A program made the translations under genes and the position numbers. Shown piece after piece: positions 16,502 through 25,457 of a stretch of 64,000 nucleotides of DNA (its first letter is position 1; the number at the start of each line of letters is the position of its first letter). Below the pieces are notes generated by a model, which saw only the letters and a list, made by a program, of their open reading frames with translations, did no database searches and had not been told where the DNA came from. The DNA is taken from contig CANLOU010000004.1 in assembly GCA_947492995.1 (NCBI GenBank), positions 62,001-126,000 of the forward strand. The letters run 5' to 3'. The stretch is from an uncultured Litoreibacter sp. Lineage in GTDB: Bacteria; Pseudomonadota; Alphaproteobacteria; Rhodobacterales; Rhodobacteraceae.

Positions 16502-19345
16502 ATGACCTTCACCCCCACCGAATACTTGCCCTATGACTTTGCCAATCGCCGCCATATCGGGCCGTCACCCGCTGAAATGGCCCAGATGCTGGACGTGGTT
16601 GGGGCCAAGGATCTTGACGCATTGATCGACGACACGCTGCCCAAGATGATCCGCCAAAAGGCCCCTCTGGATTTCGGCAAAGCCAAATCCGAGCGCGAGC
16701 TGCTGCATCACATGCGGCAAACGGCCGATAAGAACAAAGTTCTGACTTCGCTGATCGGGCAGGGCTACCACGGCACCGTGACGCCGCCCGCGATCCAGCG
16801 CAATATCCTCGAAAACCCCGCGTGGTACACCGCCTACACGCCCTACCAGCCCGAGATCAGTCAGGGCCGGCTTGAGGCGTTGCTGAACTTCCAAACCATG
16901 GTCTCCGATCTGACCGGTCTGGAGATTGCCAACGCCTCCTTGCTGGACGAGGCAACCGCCTGCGCCGAGGCGATGACCATGGCCCAGCGCGTTGGCAAAT
17001 CCAAAGCCACCGGCTTTTTTGTGGACGAAAACTGCCACCCGCAAAACATCGCGGTGATGAAAACCCGCGCCCAGCCCTTGGGCATCAAGGTCATCGTCGG
17101 CAATCCTGACGATCTGGACGCGGGCGAAGTTTTCGGCGCGATCTTTCAATACCCCGGCACCCACGGCCACATCCGCGACTTCACCCCCGAAATGGCCAAG
17201 CTCCATGAACACCAAGCCATCGGCATCATCTCAGCCGACCCGCTGTCGCTGACCCTGCTTAAGGAACCGGGCGCCATGGGCGCGGACATTGCCGTCGGCA
17301 CCACCCAACGCTTCGGCGTGCCCATCGGCTATGGGGGCCCGCATGCGGCCTATATGGCCACCAAGGTCAACTACGCCCGCAACATGCCGGGCCGCATCGT
17401 CGGGGTCTCCATCGACAGCCACGGCAACCGCGCCTACCGGCTGTCCCTGCAAACGCGGGAACAACATATCCGCCGCGAGAAAGCCACCTCCAACGTCTGC
17501 ACGGCCCAAGCGCTGCTCGCCGTTATGGCCGGGTTCTACGCGGTGTTTCACGGCCCCGAAGGCTTGAAAGCCATCGCCCAGCGCATCCACCGCAAAACCG
17601 CACGGCTGGCCGAGGGGCTTAAGCAATCCGGCTTCGACGTCCGCCCTGCGACATTCTTTGACACCATCACCGTCGATGTCGGCCCGCTGCAATCGGCGGT
17701 CATGAAATCCGCTGTCGATGAGGACATCAACCTCCGCCGGGTGGGGGGCAGCAAGGTGGGCATCACGCTGGACGAACGCACCCGCCCCGACACGATCGAG
17801 GCCGTCTGGCGCGCCTTCGGCATCACCCGTGAGGACAAGGACTACACCCCGCATTACAACATGCCTGAGAAGCTGATCCGCAAGACCGATTACCTGACCC
17901 ACCCGGTCTTCCACATGAACCGTGCGGAGACCGAGATGATGCGCTACATGCGCCGTCTCGCTGACCGCGACCTTGCGCTGGACCGTGCCATGATCCCGCT
18001 TGGGTCATGTACGATGAAGCTGAATTCAGCCGCCGAGATGATGCCTGTCACGTGGGACGAGTTCTCGCTGCTCCACCCGTTCTGCCCCAAGGACCAAGCG
18101 GCGGGTTACCATGACATGATCGACGATCTGTCGTCCAAGCTGTGCGATGTCACGGGCTATGACGCGATCTCGATGCAGCCGAACTCTGGGGCGCAAGGCG
18201 AATATGCGGGGCTGCTGACCATCGCGGCCTATCACCGCGCCAATGGGGACGAACACCGCGACATCTGCCTCATCCCGATGAGCGCGCATGGCACCAATCC
18301 CGCCTCCGCCCAAATGGTCGGCTGGAAAGTGGTGCCGGTGAAATCGGCGGACAATGGCGACATCGACCTTGATGACTTCCGCGCCAAGGTCGCGCAGCAC
18401 AAGGACGCCCTTGCCGGTTGCATGATTACCTATCCCTCGACCCATGGCGTGTTCGAGGAAACCGTCATCGACGTCTGCCAGATCACCCATGAGGCGGGCG
18501 GGCAGGTCTATATCGACGGTGCCAATATGAATGCCATGGTGGGCCTGTCCCGCCCCGGCGATCTCGGCGGCGATGTGTCCCACCTGAACCTGCACAAAAC
18601 CTTCTGCATCCCGCATGGCGGCGGCGGTCCGGGTATGGGGCCAATTGGCGTCAAATCCCACCTCGTCGAACACCTGCCCGGTGATCCCAACACCGGCGAT
18701 GGCGCGGTCTCTGCCGCGCCCTTCGGCTCGCCCTCGCTGCTGCCCATTTCATGGGCCTATTGCCTGATGATGGGCGGGGAGGGCCTGACCCAGGCCACCC
18801 GCGTGGCCATTCTCAATGCCAACTACATCGCCAAGCGCCTCGAAGGCGCGTTCGACGTGCTCTACAAAGGGCCTTCGGGGCGGGTCGCGCATGAGTGCAT
18901 CATTGACACAAGGCCCTTTGCCGACAGCGCCCATGTCACCGTTGATGACATTGCCAAACGGCTCTCCGACTGCGGCTTCCATGCGCCGACCATGTCTTGG
19001 CCGGTGGCGGGGACGCTGATGGTTGAGCCCACAGAGTCGGAAACCAAGGCGGAGCTTGACCGCTTCTGCGACGCCATGCTGGGCATCCGCGCCGAGATCA
19101 AGGCTATCGAAGACGGCGCGATGGACCCGGACAACAACCCGCTCAAAAACGCGCCGCACACGATGGAAGACCTCGTCAAAGACTGGGACCGGCCCTACAC
19201 GCGCGAGACCGGTTGCTTCCCCGCAGGGGCGTTTCGCGTCGACAAATACTGGCCGCCGGTGAACCGCGTCGACAATGTCTGGGGCGACCGCAACCTGACC
19301 TGCACCTGTCCGCCCATGGAGGACTACGCGGAGGCGGCCGAATAA
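16502..19345 (+). CDS. gcvP: Glycine dehydrogenase (decarboxylating), P protein, single-chain form
   Basis: The 947-residue one-chain P protein starts at the ATG at 16502, after GGAGCCCGCC. The N-terminal half holds [18 protein letters not shown] and [20 protein letters not shown]. The C-terminal half holds [31 protein letters not shown] and the PLP lysine motif [21 protein letters not shown]. It decarboxylates glycine and loads the aminomethyl group on GcvH. Length is as expected for the fused alpha-beta form of Proteobacteria, and no frameshift was seen. Confidence 0.97.
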   Translation: MTFTPTEYLPYDFANRRHIGPSPAEMAQMLDVVGAKDLDALIDDTLPKMIRQKAPLDFGKAKSERELLHHMRQTADKNKVLTSLIGQGYHGTVTPPAIQRNILENPAWYTAYTPYQPEISQGRLEALLNFQTMVSDLTGLEIANASLLDEATACAEAMTMAQRVGKSKATGFFVDENCHPQNIAVMKTRAQPLGIKVIVGNPDDLDAGEVFGAIFQYPGTHGHIRDFTPEMAKLHEHQAIGIISADPLSLTLLKEPGAMGADIAVGTTQRFGVPIGYGGPHAAYMATKVNYARNMPGRIVGVSIDSHGNRAYRLSLQTREQHIRREKATSNVCTAQALLAVMAGFYAVFHGPEGLKAIAQRIHRKTARLAEGLKQSGFDVRPATFFDTITVDVGPLQSAVMKSAVDEDINLRRVGGSKVGITLDERTRPDTIEAVWRAFGITREDKDYTPHYNMPEKLIRKTDYLTHPVFHMNRAETEMMRYMRRLADRDLALDRAMIPLGSCTMKLNSAAEMMPVTWDEFSLLHPFCPKDQAAGYHDMIDDLSSKLCDVTGYDAISMQPNSGAQGEYAGLLTIAAYHRANGDEHRDICLIPMSAHGTNPASAQMVGWKVVPVKSADNGDIDLDDFRAKVAQHKDALAGCMITYPSTHGVFEETVIDVCQITHEAGGQVYIDGANMNAMVGLSRPGDLGGDVSHLNLHKTFCIPHGGGGPGMGPIGVKSHLVEHLPGDPNTGDGAVSAAPFGSPSLLPISWAYCLMMGGEGLTQATRVAILNANYIAKRLEGAFDVLYKGPSGRVAHECIIDTRPFADSAHVTVDDIAKRLSDCGFHAPTMSWPVAGTLMVEPTESETKAELDRFCDAMLGIRAEIKAIEDGAMDPDNNPLKNAPHTMEDLVKDWDRPYTRETGCFPAGAFRVDKYWPPVNRVDNVWGDRNLTCTCPPMEDYAEAAE

Positions 19346-19428
19346 CGCCATGGCACAAAATTTGGGCAATGCGAATCCAGAGGTTTGGCTAAGCCTGCGT
19401 GACGTAACGGAAAATGGACAGTTGATTA

Positions 19429-19446
19429 TGTCAATTAAACCTTACA
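19429..19446. promoter_or_regulatory. PpsR/CrtJ-type site (TGT-N12-ACA) in the puc promoter
   Basis: TGTCAATTAAACCTTACA fits TGT-N12-ACA exactly. It lies 128 bp upstream of pucB. PpsR (CrtJ) represses photosynthesis genes in oxygen and light in purple bacteria. A weaker second box (TGT at 19470, AGA at 19485) has one mismatch and would give the usual paired arrangement. Confidence 0.7.
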
Positions 19447-19573
19447 TACTTAGGGTATGACACTACCGATGTAAGTCGAGTTGTAGAGGTGGAGCCATAT
19501 TTCCCCGTCGGGGACTAAGTCTTGGGAAACCAGGGCAGGCCCCGGCATACACACTTGGATACGGAGGGACGTT

Positions 19574-19732
19574 ATGTCTTCAAATGATCCTGATAAGGTC
19601 TGGCCAACAGGCCTGAACCTTCGCGAAGCTGAAGAGCTTCATAGCTATCTTATCGACGGCACACGTGTCTTCGGCGGGATTGCGCTTCTGGCACATATTC
19701 TCGTGGCGATTTCGACGCCGTGGCTCGGTTAG
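19574..19732 (+). CDS. pucB: Light-harvesting 2 (LH2) beta subunit
   Basis: The 52-residue protein aligns along its length with LH2 beta polypeptides: [20 protein letters not shown], then [18 protein letters not shown] and the end STPWLG. The membrane His of LAHIL ligates the B850-type bacteriochlorophyll, and the His of ELHSYL lies at the cytoplasmic side. It starts with ATG after GGAGGGACGTT. With PucA it builds the peripheral antenna ring in the inner membrane. It is 228 bp from gcvP and has its own promoter region. Confidence 0.96.
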   Translation: MSSNDPDKVWPTGLNLREAEELHSYLIDGTRVFGGIALLAHILVAISTPWLG

Positions 19733-19744
19733 GGAGGGTACACA

Positions 19745-20068
19745 ATGAACAATTCAAAGATTTGGCTCGTCGTGAAACCAACCGTTGGTGTTCCGCTGTT
19801 CCTGTCGGCTGTCGCCGTGGGCTCATTCGCGGTGCACGTGGCCGTGCTGTCGAACACCACTTGGGTGTCTGACTTCCTGTCTGGCAACGAGCTTGGCGCA
19901 ATGTCGTCCGCAGCCGTCATCATTGACGACCCGGACACGAACACGGCCAACGCGTCTTTCGTGGCGCCTGAAACGGTCAGTGCGACCGGTTTCCAGGAAG
20001 TTCTGGTCACCATGCCGGACGGCACCCAAAGGCGTGCTGTGCTGCAGCCATCTGGCGAGTCTCTTTAG
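19745..20068 (+). CDS. pucA: LH2 alpha subunit with a long C-terminal extension
   Basis: Residues 1-48 match LH2 alpha chains: KIWLVVKPTVGVPLFLSA, the bacteriochlorophyll ligand His31 in FAVHVAVL, and TTWVSDFLSGN. Positions 44-45, equivalent to the Tyr-Tyr of Rhodobacter sphaeroides, are Phe-Leu. The protein has 107 residues rather than about 54. The extra part runs from about 50 to 107 and ends VTMPDGTQRRAVLQPSGESL. Long C-terminal extensions are known, for example R. sphaeroides Puc2A. The reading frame is intact to a TAG inside a hairpin at 20058-20076. The Phe-Leu pair implies a blue-shifted antenna. Confidence 0.95.
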   Translation: MNNSKIWLVVKPTVGVPLFLSAVAVGSFAVHVAVLSNTTWVSDFLSGNELGAMSSAAVIIDDPDTNTANASFVAPETVSATGFQEVLVTMPDGTQRRAVLQPSGESL

Positions 20069-20076
20069 CTGAGACT
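20058..20076 (+). other. Hairpin at the pucA stop
   Basis: AGTCTC and GAGACT pair around a 7-nt loop that contains the pucA stop codon. It is followed by a second weaker GC hairpin near 20090-20110 and no T-run. Such structures in puc and puf operons limit readthrough and protect the pucBA message, which is needed in excess over pucC. Confidence 0.5.
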
Positions 20077-20200
20077 GCCAACAAAATCGCCGATCCCTCA
20101 AGGGGCCGGTTTGTCGGGTGCCGTTCTCTAGCGGCATAGCCAAGGGGACGGCCCCGACGAAACATTCACGGCGGCCCGCTTTTGACGCGTGGGCTGTGCC

Positions 20201-21643
20201 ATGAAGGCGCAGATGATGAACAATTATCGAAAATTTGCCATTGGCAAGCTGGCGCAAATTGGACCCCGCTATCTGCCATTCGCGGATGTGGCGTCAGAAA
20301 ATGTGCCGCTGTCGCGCCTGCTGCGTCTCTCCCTGTTTCAAGTCACGGTCGGTATGGCTTTGGTGCTGCTGGTCGGCACGCTGAACCGCGTGATGATCGT
20401 GGAGCTCGACGTCTCCGCCGCCCTTGTGGGCATCATGATTTCCCTACCGCTGCTGTTCGCGCCGTTCCGCACGCTCATCGGCTTCAAATCCGACACGTTC
20501 GGCTCCGCCTTCGGGTGGCGACGGGTCCCGTTCATCTTCAAAGGCACAATGCTGCAATTCGGCGGCTTCGCGATCATGCCCTTCGCGCTGCTGGTGCTGT
20601 CTGGCTACGGCGAGGCCGTGGACGCGCCGCGCTGGATTGGCCATGCCGCCGCGGGTCTCGCATTCCTGCTGGTCGGCGCGGGCGTGCATATGGTGCAAAC
20701 CGTGGGGCTGGCTTTGGCCACCGACCTGGTCCCCGAAGAGGACCAACCCAACGTCGTCGGTCTGATGTATGTGATGCTGCTCGTCGGCATGATCGTCAGC
20801 GCCTTCATCTTCGGTGCGCTGCTGGAAAACTACACCCCGGGCCGGCTGATCCAATGTATCCAAGGGGCGGCTGTCGTGACCATCGTGCTGAACGCGGTGG
20901 CGATGTGGAAGCAGGAAGGCCGCAACTGGGACCGCGCGCAGGCCCATATCAGGGGCGACGCAAAACCCGAATTCTCAGCCAGCTGGCGCAAGTTCATCGA
21001 AGGGGTGGGGGCCAAGCAGCTGCTGACCGTGATCGCCTTCGGCACGCTTGGCTTCGGCATGGCTGATGTGTTGCTGGAGCCTTACGGCGGCCAAGTGCTG
21101 GGCATGACGGTTGCGCAAACCACCAAGCTGACGGCCGTGCTTGCCGCAGGCAGCCTGATTGGCTTCGCGCTGGCGTCTCGCGTGCTCAGCAAGGGCGGCA
21201 GCCCGGTCAACATGTCCTTTTACGGCGCTGCCATTGGCCTGCCCGCATTCGCGGCCATCATCGCCTCGGCCCAAATGAACGCGCCGATGGTCTTTGTGCT
21301 GGGCACGCTTGGCGCAGGCTTCGGGGCAGGGCTGTTCAGCCACGGCACATTGACCGCGACAATGCGCTCTGCGCCCAAAGAACAAATCGGCCTCAGCCTT
21401 GGCGCATGGGGCGCAGTGCAGGCCACAGCCGCCGGGATCGGCGTCGCCGCAGGCGGCATCATCCGCGACATTATGGTCAGCCTGCCAAGCGCCGCCACAG
21501 CGCCGCCGGAGGCAGCCTACACACCTGTCTTCGTGTTGGAGATTATATTCCTGACAGCCGCCCTGATCGCCATCGTGCCGCTCATGAAAAAATTAACTCG
21601 AACCCGTTCGTCCAAGACCTATGTTCCAATAGAAGAACACTGA
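20201..21643 (+). CDS. pucC: PucC-type light-harvesting complex assembly protein (BCH/MFS family)
   Basis: The 480-residue protein has twelve predicted membrane helices. It carries the PucC-family blocks LSRLLRLSLFQVTVGMALVL, LNRVMIVELDVSAALVGIM and GFKSDTFGSAFGWRRVPFIFKG. The ATG at 20201 is used; GTG 20189 and ATG 20213/20216 are alternatives, the last two preceded by GAAGGCG. PucC is required for LH2 assembly and acts in the inner membrane, probably in bacteriochlorophyll handling. It follows pucBA after about 130 nt with hairpins and should be expressed at a lower level. Confidence 0.93.
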   Translation: MKAQMMNNYRKFAIGKLAQIGPRYLPFADVASENVPLSRLLRLSLFQVTVGMALVLLVGTLNRVMIVELDVSAALVGIMISLPLLFAPFRTLIGFKSDTFGSAFGWRRVPFIFKGTMLQFGGFAIMPFALLVLSGYGEAVDAPRWIGHAAAGLAFLLVGAGVHMVQTVGLALATDLVPEEDQPNVVGLMYVMLLVGMIVSAFIFGALLENYTPGRLIQCIQGAAVVTIVLNAVAMWKQEGRNWDRAQAHIRGDAKPEFSASWRKFIEGVGAKQLLTVIAFGTLGFGMADVLLEPYGGQVLGMTVAQTTKLTAVLAAGSLIGFALASRVLSKGGSPVNMSFYGAAIGLPAFAAIIASAQMNAPMVFVLGTLGAGFGAGLFSHGTLTATMRSAPKEQIGLSLGAWGAVQATAAGIGVAAGGIIRDIMVSLPSAATAPPEAAYTPVFVLEIIFLTAALIAIVPLMKKLTRTRSSKTYVPIEEH

Positions 21644-21699
21644 CCAAGGACGGCCAATATGCTGCCGCGCAACGGCGGTAAGACACCACTGGAGGACCT

Positions 21700-22335
21700 A
21701 TGACCACAGTCATCACACGGCTCTACGCCGACACCAAAACCGCCAACGCGGCGGTCTCTGACCTGAAAAAGGCTGGCTTCACCGGCGACATGGTCGACGT
21801 GGTCAAGCCCGGCCCAAGCGCGCATGAGGCCATGTCCGACGCGCATGTGGGCGACGCGCAAGCCGCCAAATACGCCGAGCACCTGAAAGGCAACACCGCG
21901 CTGGTTGTCGCGCGGGTGCCGTTCATGCCGATGGGGGCCGCGCAACGGGCGATGGAAATCGTCGACGCGCATCCGTCCCTCAAGGTGGGCGTTGCGGACG
22001 AAAACGCCTATGTGCGTCAAAGCATCGACAACAGCCAGTTCCTCAGCGTGCTGACCAGCCACCCGCACATGATCGGCCACGACCTGACCCCCGGCTATAG
22101 CGATCGCTACGGTCTGGTGACGGAAGCCTTCGGCCTCAAGCATCTCAAGCCGCATCGCTCCAAGCGGTCGGCCATCTCCGGTGGTGGCTTCAAGTCCCGC
22201 ATGTTCTGGCCCATGCCGCTCCTGAAGAAGAAGGAGGGGTCCAGCTCCGCCATCTCCGGCGGGGCGCATATGTCCAAACTGTTCTGGCCCATGCCGCTGA
22301 TTTCGCGGTCCGGCGGGCGCGCAAACGTCAGCTGA
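21700..22335 (+). CDS. Unknown puc-operon protein with two SAISGG...FWPMPL repeats
   Basis: The 211-residue protein lies 56 bp downstream of pucC and ahead of a terminator, so it is probably the last puc gene. Residues 1-85 look like a small alpha/beta domain (VITRLYADTKTANAAVSDLKK, then a NTALVVARVPF strand), like stress-protein domains that track a general alpha-beta fold. The C-terminal part carries two 18-residue copies at 157-174 and 183-200, identical at 13 positions: SAISGG, then Ser, then FWPMPL. No signal peptide or clear membrane span is visible. The function is not known. Context suggests a role in LH2 assembly or stability. Confidence 0.8.
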   Translation: MTTVITRLYADTKTANAAVSDLKKAGFTGDMVDVVKPGPSAHEAMSDAHVGDAQAAKYAEHLKGNTALVVARVPFMPMGAAQRAMEIVDAHPSLKVGVADENAYVRQSIDNSQFLSVLTSHPHMIGHDLTPGYSDRYGLVTEAFGLKHLKPHRSKRSAISGGGFKSRMFWPMPLLKKKEGSSSAISGGAHMSKLFWPMPLISRSGGRANVS

Positions 22336-22359
22336 TCGGACCAATCCTTCGCGCTTTCA

Positions 22360-22386
22360 CGCCGCTCCATTCGGGGCGGCGTTTTT
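22360..22386 (+). terminator. Rho-independent terminator of the puc operon
   Basis: A 9-bp GC-rich stem (CGCCGCTCC with GGGGCGGCG, one G-U pair) with an ATTC loop is followed by TTTTT. It lies 25 nt after the stop of the repeat-containing puc gene. Confidence 0.85.
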
Positions 22387-22475
22387 CGTTTCATGCCTCG
22401 CAGGAATCAAGGAAAGCGCAAGACGGGGAGCTAAGCGTTTGTTATAAATCGCTAAAATACTACTAAAGTTTTAGT

Positions 22476-22505
22476 TTGACAGATTTGAAGCTTCCTGCCT
22501 AACGT
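22476..22505 (+). promoter_or_regulatory. Candidate promoter of the glycerol transporter operon
   Basis: TTGACA at 22476-22481 is followed, after 18 bp, by TAACGT at 22500-22505 as a weak -10. An inverted repeat CTAAAA (22452-22457) and TTTTAG (22469-22474) sits just upstream and could be a regulator site. A small hairpin, CTGCCT/AGGCAG, lies at 22495-22513. Confidence 0.4.
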
Positions 22506-22556
22506 AAAGGCAGTCGGCAAAAACCGGCTCACAGAAAAATCTAGGGAGGAGACAAG

Positions 22557-24290
22557 ATGCGCAAGTATCTACTCTCCGCAGTAGCGGCGTCTGCCGTGAT
22601 TGCGGGGCATGGAACTGCTTTTGCCGACGCGGCAGCAGCCCAAAAATGGATTGATTCAGAATTCCAGCCATCGACCTTGTCGAAAGACGAGCAGATGTCC
22701 GAGATGGAATGGTTCATCGGCGCGGCCGAGCCATACAAGGGCATGGAAATCAATGTGCTGTCGGAAGGCATTCCGACCCACGGCTACGAGTCGGAAGTCT
22801 TGACCAAAGCCTTTGAAGAAATCACTGGCATCAAGGTCAACCACCAGATCCTCGGCGAGGGCGAAGTGGTCCAAGCCGTGCAAACGCAGATGCAGACCAA
22901 GCGGAACCTCTATGATGGCTACGTCAACGACAGCGACCTGATCGGCACCCATTCGCGCCTGCAGCTGGCCTATAACCTGACCGACCAAATGGCGGGCGAC
23001 TGGGCGGGGACGACGTCCCCGACGCTGGACCTTGATGACTTCATGGGCATCCAGTTCACAACCGGCCCCGATGGCGACATCTACCAGCTGCCTGACCAGC
23101 AATTTGCCAACCTCTACTGGTTCCGCAAAGACTGGTTCGATGACCAGGCCAACAAGGACGCGTTCAAGGCCAAATACGGCTACGAGCTAGGCGTTCCGGT
23201 CAACTGGTCGGCCTATGAAGACATTGCCGACTTCTTCTCCAATGACGTCAAAGAAATCGACGGCGTCGAGATTTTCGGCCACATGGATTACGGCAAACGC
23301 GCGCCGGACCTTGGCTGGCGCATGACCGATGCTTGGCTGTCCATGGCGGGCACCGGGTCGAAGGGCGAACCAAACGGGGTGCCCATCGACGAATGGGGCA
23401 TCCGCATGGAGGCGGGCAGCTGTAACCCGGCGGGCGCAAGTGTCACGCGCGGTGGGGCGGCCAACGGCCCGGCCGCGGTCTATGCGATCCGCAAATGGGA
23501 TGAATGGCTGCGCAGCTACGCGCCACCGGCCGCCGCATCCTACGACTTCTACCAGTCGCTGCCGGCGCTCAGCCAAGGCAACGTGGCCCAGCAAATCTTC
23601 TGGTACACGGCCTTTACCGCCGACTTGGTGAAGCCGAAGTCCGAGGGCAACAACACGGTCGATGATGCCGGCAACCCATTGTGGCGCATGGCACCTTCAC
23701 CGCATGGCCCGTATTGGGAAGAAGGCCAGAAGGTTGGCTATCAGGATGTGGGGTCCTGGACCTTCCTGAAATCCACGCCGTCTGATCGTGCGCAGGCCGC
23801 ATGGCTCTATGCTCAATTCGTGACCTCCAAAACGGTCGACGTGAAGAAGTCCCATGTGGGCCTGACCTTCATGCGCGACTCGACGGTGAACCACGAGTCG
23901 TTCACGGAACGGGCGCCCAAACTTGGCGGATTGGTGGAATTCTACCGCTCGCCTGACCGCGTCGCATGGTCGCCAACCGGCATCAACGTGCCTGACTACC
24001 CAAAGCTCGCTCAAATCTGGTGGCAGCAAATCGGTGACGTCAACTCTGGCGCGTTCACGCCCCAGGAAGCGATGGACCGTCTCGCTGGCGAGATGGACAT
24101 CACCATGGCCCGGATGCAGCAAGCGGACGAGGCTGCCAATGTCTACGGCGGCTGTGGCCCACGTCTGAACGAGGAAAAAGACCCCTCGGAATGGCTCGGC
24201 AAAGGTGGCGCGAAGGCCAAGCTGGACAACGAAAAGCCGCAAGGCGAGACCGTCAACTACGACGAGCTTGTGGCCCGCTGGAACCAGTAA
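22557..24290 (+). CDS. glpV: Glycerol ABC transporter substrate-binding protein (GlpV type)
   Basis: The 577-residue periplasmic protein has a signal peptide (MRKYLLSAVAASAVIAG...AFA) and is larger than usual family-1 binding proteins. GGAGGAGACAAG gives a strong ribosome site. Segments such as EINVLSEGIPTHGYESEVL and YQLPDQQFANLYWFRKDWFD fit the large polyol-type binding proteins of the Rhizobium leguminosarum glpSTPQUV system. The five genes that follow match that system in type and order, including the small DUF2160 protein. It should capture glycerol for import. It is the first gene of the operon, separated from glpS by a hairpin. Confidence 0.87.
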   Translation: MRKYLLSAVAASAVIAGHGTAFADAAAAQKWIDSEFQPSTLSKDEQMSEMEWFIGAAEPYKGMEINVLSEGIPTHGYESEVLTKAFEEITGIKVNHQILGEGEVVQAVQTQMQTKRNLYDGYVNDSDLIGTHSRLQLAYNLTDQMAGDWAGTTSPTLDLDDFMGIQFTTGPDGDIYQLPDQQFANLYWFRKDWFDDQANKDAFKAKYGYELGVPVNWSAYEDIADFFSNDVKEIDGVEIFGHMDYGKRAPDLGWRMTDAWLSMAGTGSKGEPNGVPIDEWGIRMEAGSCNPAGASVTRGGAANGPAAVYAIRKWDEWLRSYAPPAAASYDFYQSLPALSQGNVAQQIFWYTAFTADLVKPKSEGNNTVDDAGNPLWRMAPSPHGPYWEEGQKVGYQDVGSWTFLKSTPSDRAQAAWLYAQFVTSKTVDVKKSHVGLTFMRDSTVNHESFTERAPKLGGLVEFYRSPDRVAWSPTGINVPDYPKLAQIWWQQIGDVNSGAFTPQEAMDRLAGEMDITMARMQQADEAANVYGGCGPRLNEEKDPSEWLGKGGAKAKLDNEKPQGETVNYDELVARWNQ

Positions 24291-24329
24291 ACCTCCCCGT
24301 TGGCCTCTTCATCTGAGGGGGCCGACTTT

Positions 24330-24362
24330 GGCCGGGGCAATGGGCCAATCAATGCCCCGGCC
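24330..24362 (+). other. Strong intercistronic hairpin between glpV and glpS
   Basis: GGCCGGGGCA (24330-24339) pairs perfectly with TGCCCCGGCC (24353-24362) around a 13-nt loop. There is no T-tract. It likely protects the binding-protein mRNA and lowers expression of the downstream genes. Confidence 0.65.
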
Positions 24363-24407
24363 ATAATAATCTACCCGCGTCATGCGGGCACTACAGGGTA
24401 ACGGAAA

Positions 24408-25457
24408 ATGACAATCGAGCTGAAAGCCGCAAGTAAAGTCACGCGCGGCATCACCCATATCAAGCCAACATCGCTGGTCTTGGAAACGGGGCATTTCAAT
24501 GTGCTGCTGGGCCAGACCGGGTCGGGGAAAACGTCGCTCATCAAGCTGATGGCGGGGCTGGATCAATTGGCGTCTGGCCAGATATTCATGGACGGTGTCG
24601 ACGTCTCGAAACTGTCCACCCAGAAACGCAACATCTCGCTCGTCCACCAATTCTTCGTGAACTATCCGCAAATGAGCGTCTTCGACAACATCGCCTCCCC
24701 CTTGCGGGTCGCAGGCATGGCCAAGTCCGAGATCTCGGACCGCGTGGCCGAGGCTGCCAAGATCCTGCAGCTTGAACCGATGCTGAAACGCCGCCCCCAG
24801 GAACTGTCCGGCGGTCAGCAACAACGCTGCGCGCTTGCGCGCGCCATCGCCAAGGAAAGCCGCGCTGTCTTCCTCGACGAACCCCTCGCGAACCTTGACT
24901 ACAAACTCCGCGAAGAACTGCGCGAACAACTGCCCGAGCTGTTCGCGGGCAGGGGGGCCGTCGTGGTCTACGCCACCTCGGAGCCGGAAGAGGCGCTGCT
25001 TTTGGGCGGCAAAACCGCCCTTATGGATGACGGTGTGGTCACGCAATTCGGCCCCACGGCCGAGATTTACCGCAACCCCGCCAACTTGACGGCGGCCGCC
25101 GTGTTCTCCGACCCTCCTATAAATGTGGTCGAGGTCATGTCGGAGAAAGGCAGCATCTGGGGAGGCGGCAACCTGACATGGGACGCCGACGCCCGCAGCG
25201 CGTCGGAGGGGCAATATCAATTTGCGATCCGCCCGCATTACGTGACGCCCAACCGGCAAAGCGATGCCGATGTGCCTGTCACTGGCCGCATCGCGGTCAC
25301 CGAATTGTCCGGGTCTGAAACCAGCGCGCATTTCGAGGTTGAAGGCCGCTCATGGGTCAGCCTCGCGCATGGCGTTCACCCCTACAAGGTGGGCGAAGAC
25401 CACACGTTCTATATGAATCCGGCCAACGGCCTCTACTTCCGCAAGGACGCTGCATAA
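24408..25457 (+). CDS. glpS: Glycerol ABC transporter ATP-binding protein (GlpS type)
   Basis: The 349-residue ATPase has a P-loop GQTGSGKT at residues 35-42. The Q-loop region LVHQFFVNYPQMSVFDNIASP, the intact signature LSGGQQQRCALARAI and Walker B FLDEPLANLDYKLREELR follow, with a C-terminal TOBE-like domain (FAIRPHYVTP). It forms a heterodimer with the adjacent second ATPase. Its stop overlaps the glpT ATG by one base (TAATG). Walker A starts GQTG where the more usual form is GPSG, as is seen in this subfamily. Confidence 0.87.
   Translation: MTIELKAASKVTRGITHIKPTSLVLETGHFNVLLGQTGSGKTSLIKLMAGLDQLASGQIFMDGVDVSKLSTQKRNISLVHQFFVNYPQMSVFDNIASPLRVAGMAKSEISDRVAEAAKILQLEPMLKRRPQELSGGQQQRCALARAIAKESRAVFLDEPLANLDYKLREELREQLPELFAGRGAVVVYATSEPEEALLLGGKTALMDDGVVTQFGPTAEIYRNPANLTAAAVFSDPPINVVEVMSEKGSIWGGGNLTWDADARSASEGQYQFAIRPHYVTPNRQSDADVPVTGRIAVTELSGSETSAHFEVEGRSWVSLAHGVHPYKVGEDHTFYMNPANGLYFRKDAA

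Noticed and set aside
19422-19434. FNR-like TTGA...TCAA in the puc promoter
   Set aside because: The spacing is 5 nt, and FNR/FnrL sites need TTGA-N6-TCAA. It overlaps the PpsR-type site.
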